Shown here: one piece after another, positions 50,029 to 58,927 of the stretch
Layout of the letters: every line of letters begins with the position of its first letter
How positions within the stretch are numbered: the stretch's first letter is position 1
NCBI GenBank assembly: GCA_963772815.1
Contig: CAVYYV010000002.1
Coordinates: 186,001-250,000 of the forward strand
Reading direction: 5' to 3'
Length of the DNA stretch: 64,000 bases
Source of the DNA: DATFFO01 sp963772815
GTDB lineage: Bacteria; Actinomycetota; Acidimicrobiia; Spongiisociales; ZC4RG35
Made by a program: the position numbers and the translations under genes
Notes under the pieces: model-generated
Seen by the model: only the letters and a program-made list of their open reading frames with translations
Told to the model about the DNA's origin: nothing
The model's database searches: none

Positions 50029-51030
50029 ATGCATATCCCCTATGACGAACGCGCCTCCCAGATCCCTCTGGCATCGGCGGAGTACATCAGCTTCGCCTCC
50101 CGCGCCTCGTTCCTGGGTGTTCCGGCCCGCCGCCTGGACGACCTGGGCGACGGAGAGGTGGTGATCCTGGGGGCTCCGTTCGACCTGGGCACCTCCTATC
50201 GCTCCGGCGCTCGCTTCGGCCCTGCCGCCATCCGCTCAGCCGACTACGGCGCGATGGATGGATACCGCCCCCACCTGCCCACCGGCATCGATCCACTGGG
50301 AGAGCTGGGAGTGGTCGACATCGGCGACGTGTACGTGGTCCCCGGCGACGCCGAGACCTCCATCCATCGCATCGCCGACACGGTCGAGACCATCGCCCGG
50401 GCAGGTAAGGTCCCCATCGTCCTGGGCGGCGATCACACCATCGCCTGGCCGGACGCCTGGGGGGTGGCGCGGGTGCACGGGTTCGGCAAGGTTGCCCTGA
50501 TCCATTTCGATGCCCACGCCGACACCGGCTACATGCAGAACGGGTCGCTGATCGGCCACGGCACGCCGATGAGGCGTCTGATCGAGTCGGGGGCCGTGCC
50601 CGGGCATCGTTTCGTGCAGATCGGCCTGCGCGGATACTGGCCGGAGCCGAATGTGGTGGAGTGGATGCGAACCCAGAAGATGCGCAGCTACCGCATGGAC
50701 CAGATCCAGGACATGGGGCTGGATGAGGTGACCGACCAGGCGGTGCAGGCGGCTTCCAGCGGCTCGGTGGCAGGCGTCTTCATCTCGGTCGACATCGACG
50801 TCGTCGACCCCGGATTCGCCCCCGCCACCGGCACCCCGGAGCCGGGTGGGCTCACCTCCCGCCAGCTGCTCGATACCTTGCGCCGCCTGGCCCGGGAGCT
50901 TCCGGTCCTCGGGGCCGACATCGTCGAGGTGTCTCCCCCCTACGACGACCGCAGCCAGACCACGGCCTACCTCGCCAACCGCGTCGTCCTTGAGCTCCTC
51001 AACGGAATGGCGGAGCGTCGCCGGGCCTGA
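50029..51030 (+). CDS. speB: Agmatinase/ureohydrolase family protein
   Basis: It has 333 residues. The binuclear manganese motifs are intact: IVLGGDHTIAWPDAW, IHFDAHADTGYMQ and SVDIDVVDPGFAPATGTPEP. The N-terminal GAPFDLGTSYRSGARFGPAA is typical of agmatinase and guanidinobutyrase. It cleaves a guanidino compound to urea and an amine such as putrescine. The nearby polyamine importer and ALDH support a polyamine role, but guanidinobutyrate or guanidinopropionate are alternatives. Confidence 0.88.
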   Translation: MHIPYDERASQIPLASAEYISFASRASFLGVPARRLDDLGDGEVVILGAPFDLGTSYRSGARFGPAAIRSADYGAMDGYRPHLPTGIDPLGELGVVDIGDVYVVPGDAETSIHRIADTVETIARAGKVPIVLGGDHTIAWPDAWGVARVHGFGKVALIHFDAHADTGYMQNGSLIGHGTPMRRLIESGAVPGHRFVQIGLRGYWPEPNVVEWMRTQKMRSYRMDQIQDMGLDEVTDQAVQAASSGSVAGVFISVDIDVVDPGFAPATGTPEPGGLTSRQLLDTLRRLARELPVLGADIVEVSPPYDDRSQTTAYLANRVVLELLNGMAERRRA

Positions 51031-51042
51031 CCCCCCGTTTTG

Positions 51043-51152
51043 GCGCGACATTCAAGGCACATACGCCCCGATTGGCGCGCGAAAGCGGCGACGCGGCCAG
51101 CCCGAGCGGTTTTGGCGCGACATTCGGGCCGTCAGCGCCCCGAATGTCGCGC
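51043..51152. repeat. Two REP-like hairpins, GCGCGACATTC family (left side)
   Basis: At 51115-51152 GCGCGACATTCGGG faces CCCGAATGTCGCGC across a 10-nt loop, a perfect 14-bp stem. At 51043-51080 a decayed copy keeps GCGCGACATTCAAGG on the left arm only. A third unit lies at 52167-52206, on the other side of the AbiEi-like gene. Confidence 0.75.
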
Positions 51153-51200
51153 GAGTACGAGGGTCTTCACATCCGCTTCGCCGTCACGCAGGATCGGGGC

Positions 51201-52154
51201 ATGGAGCTGGAAAGGGTGGTTTGGGGATTGGCGGAGTCACAACACGGCGTAGTTGGTCGACGCCAGCTGCAGAGACGGGGCTTCAACGACGATCACCTCG
51301 ACACACTCGATCGCCGAGCAGCGGTCGAACACCTCTCCCCGGAAGTTATGCATCTGCGAGGCGCTCCGCTGTCTGATCTCAGCCGAGCCATGGCGGCCGT
51401 GTTGGACTCGCCGATTGGGGCCGTCCTCTCACACCGATCCGCCGCCGGGCTGTGGGGGGTGCCGGGGTTCGATCTGCGAGGAGAGCTACACGTCACGGTG
51501 CCACGCCAGGGCATACGCAAGCGCGGAAGGCTCGCTGTGGTCCACTTCCAGAAGGACCTGCCTCTCGCGGAGACAGTCGTCCACAAGTCCATCCCTGTCA
51601 CTTCTCCCACCCTCCTCACGTTCCATCTCGCCGCCAGAGAGCACCCGGCTCGCGTGGCTCGCGCCTTCGATCACCTGCAGGTTCGCCACCTGACCTCGGC
51701 CGGACGCTTGAGCAGGCTGGTCGATGAAATCGGCGGCAGCGGCCGTAACGGCACGAGGTTCGCCCGGGAATTGGCTCGTGAGTCCTTTGGGAAGGCACCT
51801 CCTGAGAGCGGACTGGAGAGACGGGTGCTCTGGCTGGCAGACAAGGCCGGGCTGTCGCTTCGAACCCAGGTTCCTCTGGGCGACGACGAATTCATCGGTC
51901 GGGTCGACTTCGAGATAGTCGACAGGCCGGGCGTTCTCGAGGCGCAGTCGCTCACATATCACTCGTCTCCGCTCAGTGCCGCCGCTGACCGAGAACGCTT
52001 CGACTCCCTCATCTCCATGGGACGATCGGTGATGACGATCTGGGATTACCAGGCCTTTCACAATGGCGACCACGTCATCGAGCAGATCCAACGGTTCGGT
52101 CGAATGCTCAACACCGCCCCTGAACCGTTCCACTTTGAGTGCCCGGATCCCTGA
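51201..52154 (+). CDS. AbiEi-antitoxin-like / DUF559-like protein
   Basis: It has 317 residues from ATG 51201. The N-terminus is a winged-helix-like stretch (GLAESQHGVVGRRQLQRRG) resembling AbiEi-type domains. The middle SAAGLWGVPGFDLRGELHVT with PRQGIRKRGRL is typical of that group. The C-terminal part GDDEFIGRVDFEIVDRPGVL has the D-x-D/E core of a restriction-endonuclease-like (DUF559/Vsr) fold. Such proteins occur scattered in actinobacteria with no partner toxin. No toxin gene is adjacent here. The gene is bracketed by REP-like hairpins, hinting at mobility. Confidence 0.7.
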   Translation: MELERVVWGLAESQHGVVGRRQLQRRGFNDDHLDTLDRRAAVEHLSPEVMHLRGAPLSDLSRAMAAVLDSPIGAVLSHRSAAGLWGVPGFDLRGELHVTVPRQGIRKRGRLAVVHFQKDLPLAETVVHKSIPVTSPTLLTFHLAAREHPARVARAFDHLQVRHLTSAGRLSRLVDEIGGSGRNGTRFARELARESFGKAPPESGLERRVLWLADKAGLSLRTQVPLGDDEFIGRVDFEIVDRPGVLEAQSLTYHSSPLSAAADRERFDSLISMGRSVMTIWDYQAFHNGDHVIEQIQRFGRMLNTAPEPFHFECPDP

Positions 52155-52166
52155 CCCAGGGGTTCT

Positions 52167-52206
52167 CGCGCGACATTCAGGGTGCCAGCGTCCTGAATGT
52201 CGCGCG
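52167..52206. repeat. REP-like hairpin, GCGCGACATTC family (right side)
   Basis: CGCGCGACATTCAGG faces CCTGAATGTCGCGCG across a 10-nt loop: a perfect 15-bp stem sharing the core of the unit at 51115 and the same trailing ACGAGG. Its position 13 bp after the AbiEi-like stop would also let it act as terminator. Confidence 0.75.
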
Positions 52207-52273
52207 AAAACGAGGAACCCCACGCCGCCTTCCCACCGTCGTAGTTGCAACCACAGAGGAGGTGGTGCCCCAG

Positions 52274-53212
52274 ATGAGACGAGTGAAACCGATGATCATG
52301 GTGGTCGCGCTGTTGGGGATGGGGGTGGTGGCGTGCGGCGGCGCAGCCTCCACCGAACTCGCACCCAAGGAGAGAATGGCGGCGGAGACGGAGGTGACGG
52401 CCGGCGGGACGGCGACGACCATGGCTCAGGCCTCTCGCGAAGGAGCTTTGGTCGGGGATTCCGTGGCGCTGCCCTCCACTCAAGACCGCAAGGTGGTCCG
52501 CTCGGCCACCATCTCCATCGAGGCCGACGACACCCGTTCGGCGCACGGCGCCATCCTGCGTCTGGTCGACCAGGCAGGTGGTTTCATCCAGTCCGCCGAC
52601 ATCGCCAACCCAGGCCAGGGTGAAGACCAACCCCGGATCGCGATGACGATCCGGGTTCCCGCCGACTCATTGACCCAGACCCTTGAGTCGATCGCCGGTC
52701 TCGGCAGCAGGGTTGTCTCCCAGAGCCAACAGGGTCAGGACGTGACCGAGGAGTATGTCGACGTGCAGGCCCGGATCGACAACCTCAGTGCGCTCGAAGT
52801 GGAGCTGCGAGCCCTGCTGGCCGAGGTCCGCAAGCAGCCCGAGGCCGACCCCGCCAAGCTCCTGCAGGTGTTCAACCAGATCAGCGACGTCCGAGGACAG
52901 ATCGAACAGCTCCAGGGGCGGCGCCAGGTCCTGGACGACCTGACCAGCCTGGCCACGGTTGACGTCACCATCGCCCCCACCCCGGCTCTGACGCCCGTCG
53001 TGGCCGAGGAGTGGCAGCCCCTGGCAGTCGCCAAGGAGGCGCTCCAGGACCTGGTCGGAGCGCTACAGAAGGCGGGCGATGTCGCCATCCGCCTCGTCGT
53101 CTACGTGCTTCCCATCGCTCTGGTGGTGCTGGTCGTGCCCATCCTGGTGGCGTGGCGCCTGCGCCGCCGCTTCGTCCGACCCACCTCGGCGGGCGAGCCG
53201 GCCGACGCCTGA
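52274..53212 (+). CDS. DUF4349 lipoprotein
   Basis: It has 312 residues from ATG 52274. Signal peptide with lipobox VVACGG (Cys21). The DUF4349 domain runs VVRSATISIEADDTRSAHGA to the coiled-coil LRALLAEVRKQPEADPAKLL and LDDLTSLATVDVTIAP. A C-terminal membrane helix (VVYVLPIALVVLVVPILVAW) ends in RLRRRF. It is therefore anchored at both ends outside the cell. Function is unknown; the family is common in Gram-positives. A perfect palindromic terminator follows. Confidence 0.85.
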   Translation: MRRVKPMIMVVALLGMGVVACGGAASTELAPKERMAAETEVTAGGTATTMAQASREGALVGDSVALPSTQDRKVVRSATISIEADDTRSAHGAILRLVDQAGGFIQSADIANPGQGEDQPRIAMTIRVPADSLTQTLESIAGLGSRVVSQSQQGQDVTEEYVDVQARIDNLSALEVELRALLAEVRKQPEADPAKLLQVFNQISDVRGQIEQLQGRRQVLDDLTSLATVDVTIAPTPALTPVVAEEWQPLAVAKEALQDLVGALQKAGDVAIRLVVYVLPIALVVLVVPILVAWRLRRRFVRPTSAGEPADA

Positions 53213-53238
53213 CCGGGCCCTTCTGGCGGAAAACCAAG

Positions 53239-53270
53239 AAGGGCCCCGGCCGGTACCGGCCGGGGCCCTT
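53239..53270. terminator. 32-bp perfect palindrome, bidirectional terminator
   Basis: AAGGGCCCCGGCCGGT and its exact complement ACCGGCCGGGGCCCTT form a 16-bp stem around a GGTACC centre. It lies in the 69-bp gap between the convergent DUF4349 and potD genes, with A-rich and T-poor flanks. It suits termination from both sides. Confidence 0.8.
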
Positions 53271-53281
53271 CGGCGGCGCGC

Positions 53282-54460
53282 TCAGCCGCTCTTGGCCTGG
53301 TTGAAGTAGTCGGTGAACTTGATCTCGGCGTCGCCGGTGTCGTGAATCGCCTCGAGCTTTTCGAAGGTGGCCTCATCGGGGTAGATGGCCGGGTCGTCCA
53401 GCACCTCGGGGTCGATGAACTCCTTCGCGGCCCCGTTCGGGCTGGCGTAGTAGGTCCAGTTGGTCAACTGGGCACCGTTGTGCGCATCCATGATGAAGTT
53501 GATGAACGTCTGCGCCGTGCAAGGGTGCTCGGCGTTGGCGGTCACTGCCATGTTGTCGGTCCACAACGTGGCACCTTCCTTCGGGATTATGTACTCGAAG
53601 TTGTCAGGGTTGTCGGCTCCGTCGAATGCGGTGAAGAAGTCCCCGGAATAGCCGTGGGCCACCGAAACCTCACCGTTCACGAGGTTGTCCCCAAACGTGT
53701 CCGAATCGAACACGGTCACGTTGTCCTTCGCGATCACGTCCGCCGCCGCCTGGAGGGCGTCGTCGGAGGTCTCGTTGAGGCTGTATCCCAGGTACTTGAG
53801 GGCCGCGCCCATCGTTTCGCGCGCGTCATTCAGGAGGGACACGCCACCCGGATAGTTCTTGGTCGTGTCCGCATCCAACACCAAAGCCCAGCTCGGGTCG
53901 AAGTTCTCTCCAACCACCGACAGGTCCACCCCGATACCGGTGGTTCCCCACTGGTAGGGCACCGAGTAGGCGCCTTCGGGGTCGTAAGGCAGATTGGTGA
54001 ACTTCGGGTCGAGATTGGCCAGGTTGGGGATGGCATCCTTCTGCAGGGGCAGGAGCAGGTCCTCACCGATCATGACGTTGACCATGTAGTCCGATGGGAC
54101 GATCAGGTCGTAGTTCACCCCGGCCTGGATCTGGGCCAGCATCGTCTCGTTGGAGTCGTAGAAGTCCTCCACGACATTCACTCCGTACTGGTCCTCGAAG
54201 GCCGTGACCAGATCCGGGTCGATGTAGTCCGACCAGTTGTAGAAGTTGAGGTCACCGTCGGTCTGATCGACCGCGGAACCTCCCCCAGATGGAGTCGATG
54301 TCATCGTCGAGCCGGGTGCCGCGGTGGTCTCGCTGCCGCCGCCACCAGTGGTTGCGGGCGACCCTCCTGCGGTGGTCTCCGAGGTGGTCGAACCGCCGCA
54401 TGCGACGACAACCATTGCGAGGGCGGCCAGAAGGACCAGCCATTTCAGTCTCTTGTACAT
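53282..54460 (-). CDS. potD: Polyamine ABC transporter substrate-binding lipoprotein (PotD-like)
   Basis: It has 392 residues. Signal peptide with lipobox VVACGG (Cys21) and a Thr/Gly-rich linker. The binding domain starts LNFYNWSDYIDPDLVTAFED, the hallmark N-W-x-x-Y of PotD/PotF proteins, followed by YDLIVPSDYMVNVM and VPYQWGTTGIGVDLS. It captures spermidine or putrescine outside the membrane. It is last in the pot operon, 16 bp after potC. Confidence 0.9.
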   Translation of the reverse strand: MYKRLKWLVLLAALAMVVVACGGSTTSETTAGGSPATTGGGGSETTAAPGSTMTSTPSGGGSAVDQTDGDLNFYNWSDYIDPDLVTAFEDQYGVNVVEDFYDSNETMLAQIQAGVNYDLIVPSDYMVNVMIGEDLLLPLQKDAIPNLANLDPKFTNLPYDPEGAYSVPYQWGTTGIGVDLSVVGENFDPSWALVLDADTTKNYPGGVSLLNDARETMGAALKYLGYSLNETSDDALQAAADVIAKDNVTVFDSDTFGDNLVNGEVSVAHGYSGDFFTAFDGADNPDNFEYIIPKEGATLWTDNMAVTANAEHPCTAQTFINFIMDAHNGAQLTNWTYYASPNGAAKEFIDPEVLDDPAIYPDEATFEKLEAIHDTGDAEIKFTDYFNQAKSG

Positions 54461-54476
54461 GAATTACCTCCTTGGT

Positions 54477-55325
54477 TCATGGTTCGATCGCTGCTCCCAC
54501 ACTCCCAGAGCGCCGCTGGAAGGCCAGCGACACGCCAATCAGGAGTATCGAAGCAACGAGCATGGCGGTCGAGACAGCGTTGATGAGCGGAGTCACTCCA
54601 CGCTTGACCAGACCGAAGACGTACACCGGAAGAGTCGTGGAGCCGGGGCCGGTGACGAAGCTGGTCACCACCACATCATCGAGTGACAATGTCAACGCCA
54701 ACAAGGCACCCCCGGCGACCCCCGGCACGATCAGCGGCAGCGTGATCCTTCGGAACGTCTGCCAGCGCGACGCATACAAGTCGGCTGCAGCTTCGTCCAG
54801 TGTCGGATCCATTCCTGCCAGACGCGCCCGGACCACGACGGCCACGAAAGAGATGTTGAAGGCGATGTGCGACAGCGAGATGGAGCCCAGACCCAGATCC
54901 ACCCGTATCCCGGTCAGACTGTCGAGGAGCCCGAACGCCTGGGTGAAGAAGAGCAGCATCATCACGGCCATCGTCACATCCGGAATGATGATGGGCAGGT
55001 ACATCAGGCCATCCAACGAGCGCTGACCCCGGAACCTGAAACGCTCCATCGAAATGGCGGCGGCTGTGCCCAGGATCACGGACGCAGTAGTGGATATGGC
55101 GGCCACGATCAGGGTGTTGCGCAGGGAGCGAAGGATGGCGTCGTTGTGCAGCATCTCGCCGTACCAGCGGAGAGAAGGCCTGGTCCACACTCCGACTCGG
55201 CGATTGTCGTTGAACGAGAACACCGTCAGAACCACGATCGGCGCATAGAAGAAGAGGTAGACGAGCCAGCCATTGGCCGCCAGCAGGCGGTCCACCAAAG
55301 GGCGGGGAGAGGTGGCCCGGTTCAA
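54477..55325 (-). CDS. potC: Polyamine ABC transporter permease (PotC-like)
   Basis: It has 282 residues from TTG 55325, whose TTGA overlaps the potB stop. Six membrane helices; YLFFYAPIVVLTVFSFNDNR at the start is a PotC signature. The EAA loop is EAAADLYASRWQTFRRITLP with the coupling G at I-V-P-G. An ATG-type start further upstream at 55589 lies within potB in another frame and is rejected. Confidence 0.9.
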   Translation of the reverse strand: MNRATSPRPLVDRLLAANGWLVYLFFYAPIVVLTVFSFNDNRRVGVWTRPSLRWYGEMLHNDAILRSLRNTLIVAAISTTASVILGTAAAISMERFRFRGQRSLDGLMYLPIIIPDVTMAVMMLLFFTQAFGLLDSLTGIRVDLGLGSISLSHIAFNISFVAVVVRARLAGMDPTLDEAAADLYASRWQTFRRITLPLIVPGVAGGALLALTLSLDDVVVTSFVTGPGSTTLPVYVFGLVKRGVTPLINAVSTAMLVASILLIGVSLAFQRRSGSVGAAIEP

Positions 55326-56200
55326 ACCGTTCTGCCTCCCTTCCGAAAGTAGATCATGGTGGTCACGAGCATTATCACCATCACCGTCACCGAGATCGCC
55401 GACCCGAAGGGGTAGTTGCGGGCCTGCTGGAACTGGCTGACGATGTAGTCCCCCAGAAGCGGGGGCCGACCTCCTCCCAGGATCACCGGCGTGACGTACG
55501 CCCCCAGGGCGGGGATGAAGACCAGCACGCTTCCCGCTACCACACCCGGCATCGATAGAGGCAGCGTCACCCGTCTGAAAGCGGCCCATCCGCTGGCATA
55601 CAGGTCACGGGCGGCCTCGACCAGCTCCCAGTCCATCCGCTCCAGAGCGGCGTAGAGGGGAAGGATCATGAACGGCATGTAGCCGTAGACGAGCCCTATG
55701 AATACGGCCGGCAACGTGAACAGGATCCGGACCGGCTCACCACCGAGCGCTTGGCTGATGACCGAAAGTGGACCGTCGGAGCCCATGAGGAACTTCATGG
55801 CGTACGTTCTCACGAGGAAGTTGGACCAAAAGGGGATCATCACCATCACGAGGAGGATTGCCCTGGTGCGAGGGGCGCGCGTGGCGATCCAGTAGGCGAA
55901 CGGGTACGCGGCGACCAGGCTCAGCAGCGTGGCCAGCGCAGCCATCCACAGGGACCGGAATGCCACTTGGAGCGTGAGCGATTCGAACACTTTGGCCCAC
56001 GACTTGAGATTCCACCCCGACAGGGACGTTGCCCCGGTACTCGTTCGTGTTGCGAACGAGTAGACGAGGACGATGACCAGGGGAACGGCGAAGAAGACGA
56101 TCAGGTAGACGTAGGCCGGCGAGCCGATGAAGAAGCCTCTCCGGCTTTCCGCCTTGCCGGCGTCTACCTCCAGCCGGGTCGACTCCTCGGTGGTGACCAT
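55322..56200 (-). CDS. potB: Polyamine ABC transporter permease (PotB-like)
   Basis: It has 292 residues and six membrane helices. FVVPLVIVLVYSF-like start (YLIVFFAVPLVIVLVYSFAT), IPFWSNFLVRTYAMKFLMG and the EAA loop EAARDLYASGWAAFRRVTLP are family features. ATG overlaps the potA stop (TGATG) and its own stop overlaps potC's start, so stoichiometric synthesis is expected. Confidence 0.92.
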   Translation of the reverse strand: MVTTEESTRLEVDAGKAESRRGFFIGSPAYVYLIVFFAVPLVIVLVYSFATRTSTGATSLSGWNLKSWAKVFESLTLQVAFRSLWMAALATLLSLVAAYPFAYWIATRAPRTRAILLVMVMIPFWSNFLVRTYAMKFLMGSDGPLSVISQALGGEPVRILFTLPAVFIGLVYGYMPFMILPLYAALERMDWELVEAARDLYASGWAAFRRVTLPLSMPGVVAGSVLVFIPALGAYVTPVILGGGRPPLLGDYIVSQFQQARNYPFGSAISVTVMVIMLVTTMIYFRKGGRTV

Positions 56201-57270
56201 CAGTCCACGACCACGTTGGTCGAGGACGGATCCCAGGCGACGAGGGTCTCGTCCCCGAGCTCGTAGGTCTCCACCTCGGGACGATTCTCTTCCTTGACCT
56301 CGAGCGGCACCCCCAGGCCCACCTCCACGTCGTAGTAGAAGGCGTCGCCGTAGTAGAGCTTGCGAGTGACCTTCCCGGGCAGACGGAGATGGTCGCCGGG
56401 TATGGCCTCGTCGGGGTCGTACAGCTCCAGGCGCTCGGGGCGCAGGGCCAGGGTCACCGAAGACCCGAGCGGCTGGTTCGCACGCACGCTCAAGACGAAA
56501 CCGTTGGTCAGCTCCACCTCCTGGGCGGACTTGACCTTGCCGTCGATCAGGTTGATGTCTCCTATGAAGTCGGCCACGAAGCGGGAGTTGGGGTGCTCGT
56601 AGATCGCGGCGGGGGCGCCCACCTGGAGGAGGCGGCCCCTGTCCATCACTCCGATCCGATCGGACATGGTCAGAGCCTCTTCCTGGTCGTGGGTCACATA
56701 GACGAAGGTGATTCCCACCCGAGCCTGCAGGTCCTTGAGCTCCACCTCCATGTTCTGGCGCAGCTTGAGGTCGAGGGCTCCGAGCGGCTCGTCCAGCAAC
56801 AGCACCTGGGGCTCATTTACCAGGGCCCGTGCCAGCGCCACCCGTTGAGCCTGGCCGCCGGAGAGCTGGGAGGGCTTGGCCTTCGACCGATGGCGCAACT
56901 GAACCTGGTCGAGGACCCGGTCGACCTTCTCGGCGATCTCGGCCGAGGGGACCTTTTTCATCTGCAGGCCGAAGGCCACGTTCTCCGACACCGTCATGTG
57001 GGGAAAGAGGGCGTAGGACTGGAAGACGGTGTTTACGGGGCGCTGGTTGGCGGAAAGCAGGCCCATCTCCTCACCCTGAATCCGCAGCGAGCCCTCTGTC
57101 GGGTACTCGAATCCGGCGATCATGCGCAGAGTGGTGGTCTTGCCACAGCCGGAAGGGCCCAGCAATGAGAAGAACTCGCCTTCTCCCACCGACAGGTCCA
57201 TCTGATCGACAGCCGTGACCTCCCCGAACCGTTTGGTCACCCCCATCAGCTCCACCGCTGCGGAGCTCAC
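56200..57270 (-). CDS. potA: Polyamine ABC transporter ATPase (PotA-like)
   Basis: It has 356 residues from GTG 57270, which overlaps the amidohydrolase stop. Walker A LLGPSGCGKTTTLRMIAGFE, Q-loop VFQSYALFPHMTV, signature PSQLSGGQAQRVALARAL, Walker B LLLDEPLGALD, switch VTHDQEEALT. A C-terminal TOBE regulatory domain follows (TLALRPERLELY). It powers polyamine import with potB, potC and potD. Confidence 0.94.
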   Translation of the reverse strand: MSSAAVELMGVTKRFGEVTAVDQMDLSVGEGEFFSLLGPSGCGKTTTLRMIAGFEYPTEGSLRIQGEEMGLLSANQRPVNTVFQSYALFPHMTVSENVAFGLQMKKVPSAEIAEKVDRVLDQVQLRHRSKAKPSQLSGGQAQRVALARALVNEPQVLLLDEPLGALDLKLRQNMEVELKDLQARVGITFVYVTHDQEEALTMSDRIGVMDRGRLLQVGAPAAIYEHPNSRFVADFIGDINLIDGKVKSAQEVELTNGFVLSVRANQPLGSSVTLALRPERLELYDPDEAIPGDHLRLPGKVTRKLYYGDAFYYDVEVGLGVPLEVKEENRPEVETYELGDETLVAWDPSSTNVVVD

Positions 57271-58865
57271 GACGCCTCCCTGCCGGCCGCCCATCCACTG
57301 CCCGTCATCACCAAATCAACACTCGCTTCCGCAAAGGGGCCGTCGGCAAACGGGTCCCTGTCCATCACCGCCAGGTCCGACACGTTACCCACGGCTATAG
57401 AACCGCGTCGTCCCTCTTCGTGGTTGTGCCAGGCCGATCCGGCCGTGAAAGCCGCCAGAGCTGTGACTGGGTCCAACCGCTCGGCTGAATCGAGCGGCTC
57501 GAGCGACCGGTCGTGTACCGGGATCCGGGTCGTGGCCACCTCGACCTGTTCCATCACGTCGCACGTGGAGACGGACCAGTCCGAGCCCCCCACCAGGGTG
57601 GCACCGGCCCGCAGAAGCGAGGCGAATTGATACTGCCAGGCCGCCCGGGTCGTCCCGAGGAACGGAAGGGTCAGCTCTTCCTGATAGCCGTCCTCGCACG
57701 CCCAAACGGGCTGGATGTTGGCCGTGACACCCAGACGATGGAAACGAGGCAAGTCATCTGGATGAATCACCTGGAGATGACAGATACTGTGCCGGAGGGA
57801 CGTCCAACCGTTGCGGATCCTGGCCATCTCCACAGCGGCGAGGGCGTTGCGTACCGCTCCGTCGCCGATGGCGTGGAAATGACACCGGAACCCGGCCGCG
57901 TCCAGGGCCGGGACTATCTCGTTGAGCAGGTCCGGGTCGATCATGGCGATCCCGTGCCCGCCCACCTTCTCGTAGGGGTCGAGCATGACGGCCGTGTGGT
58001 TCTCGAAAACGCCGTCCAGCACCAGCTTCACGCTGTGCGGCCGGTAGCCGGGAGCCGGCTGGTGCCGCCACTCCTCGAGCCGCTCGATCTGTTCCATGCC
58101 GAGGCGGTGATCCCACAGCAGAGCCCCCTCCACCGACCCCAACAGGTCCCCCCGCTCGGCCAAACGGCGGTAGGCACGATGGAGAGCCTCGTCGACCGAG
58201 GCGTCGAACCATCCCGTGATGCCGAGAGAGAGCAGATGCGCCTGTCCGGCCAGCAGCGCCTCATCGAGCTCGGCAACGGTCACGGGAGGCATGGCGGGCT
58301 CCACCAGGCTCATCGCCCCCTCGTGAAGGGTCCCCTGGGGGGATCCGTCCTCCAACCGCTCGATCCTCCCATCGGGCGGATCCGGGGTGGAAGCCGTGAC
58401 CCGGGCGGCTCGAAGGGCGGCACTGCTCACCCACGCACCGTGACCGTCCCGGTTTACCAGTGTCACCAGACGATCACCCACCGCATCGTCCAGCACGGAA
58501 GCCGACGGGCATCCGCGCGCAAACCAATCCTGGGACCAGCCACCGCCCTTGATCCACTCCTTCTCGGGATGCCGGCGGGCGTAGCGAGCGACGATCTCGA
58601 CCGCCTCCTCGGCTCCGTTGGCCTCCAGCAGATTGCATCCCATCAGCTTTTCGCCCCCGTGTGCGGGATGGACATGGGCGTCGGTGAAGCCTGGGGTAAG
58701 GAGTCTCCCGGCCAGGTCGATCACTTCGCTGTGCCCGAGATGCGGCGTCATCTCGGCTTCGTTACCCACGGCGACGATGCGGCCGCCCGACACGGCCACC
58801 GCCCTTGCCCAGGAACGAGCCGAATCGGCCGTGAACACCTTGCCGTTGACGAAGACGACGTTCAT
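57267..58865 (-). CDS. YtcJ-like metal-dependent amidohydrolase
   Basis: It has 532 residues. The N-terminal VFVNGKVFTADSARSWARAV and GRLLTPGFTDAHVHPAHGGE provide the metal-binding H-x-H. CHFHAIGDGAVRNALAAVEM and RHSICHLQVIHPDDLPRFH give further histidines. LVGGSDWSVSTCDVMEQVEV gives the late Asp. These enzymes hydrolyse amides or related bonds; substrates are mostly unknown. Overlap with potA by 4 bp makes it the leading gene of the polyamine import operon, suggesting that it acts on the imported amine or an acylated polyamine. It is divergent from the aminotransferase. Confidence 0.87.
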   Translation of the reverse strand: MNVVFVNGKVFTADSARSWARAVAVSGGRIVAVGNEAEMTPHLGHSEVIDLAGRLLTPGFTDAHVHPAHGGEKLMGCNLLEANGAEEAVEIVARYARRHPEKEWIKGGGWSQDWFARGCPSASVLDDAVGDRLVTLVNRDGHGAWVSSAALRAARVTASTPDPPDGRIERLEDGSPQGTLHEGAMSLVEPAMPPVTVAELDEALLAGQAHLLSLGITGWFDASVDEALHRAYRRLAERGDLLGSVEGALLWDHRLGMEQIERLEEWRHQPAPGYRPHSVKLVLDGVFENHTAVMLDPYEKVGGHGIAMIDPDLLNEIVPALDAAGFRCHFHAIGDGAVRNALAAVEMARIRNGWTSLRHSICHLQVIHPDDLPRFHRLGVTANIQPVWACEDGYQEELTLPFLGTTRAAWQYQFASLLRAGATLVGGSDWSVSTCDVMEQVEVATTRIPVHDRSLEPLDSAERLDPVTALAAFTAGSAWHNHEEGRRGSIAVGNVSDLAVMDRDPFADGPFAEASVDLVMTGSGWAAGREAS

Positions 58866-58927
58866 GGTCGCCGCACCTTATCCCGCCCAACAGGCGGCCT
58901 CGGCGAAAGGGCAGTACCCTGCCCGCC

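Noticed and set aside
51201..52154. Called as part of a type IV toxin-antitoxin (AbiE) pair
   Set aside because: Only an AbiEi-like N-terminus is seen and there is no AbiEii nucleotidyltransferase gene next to it; a complete system cannot be claimed.
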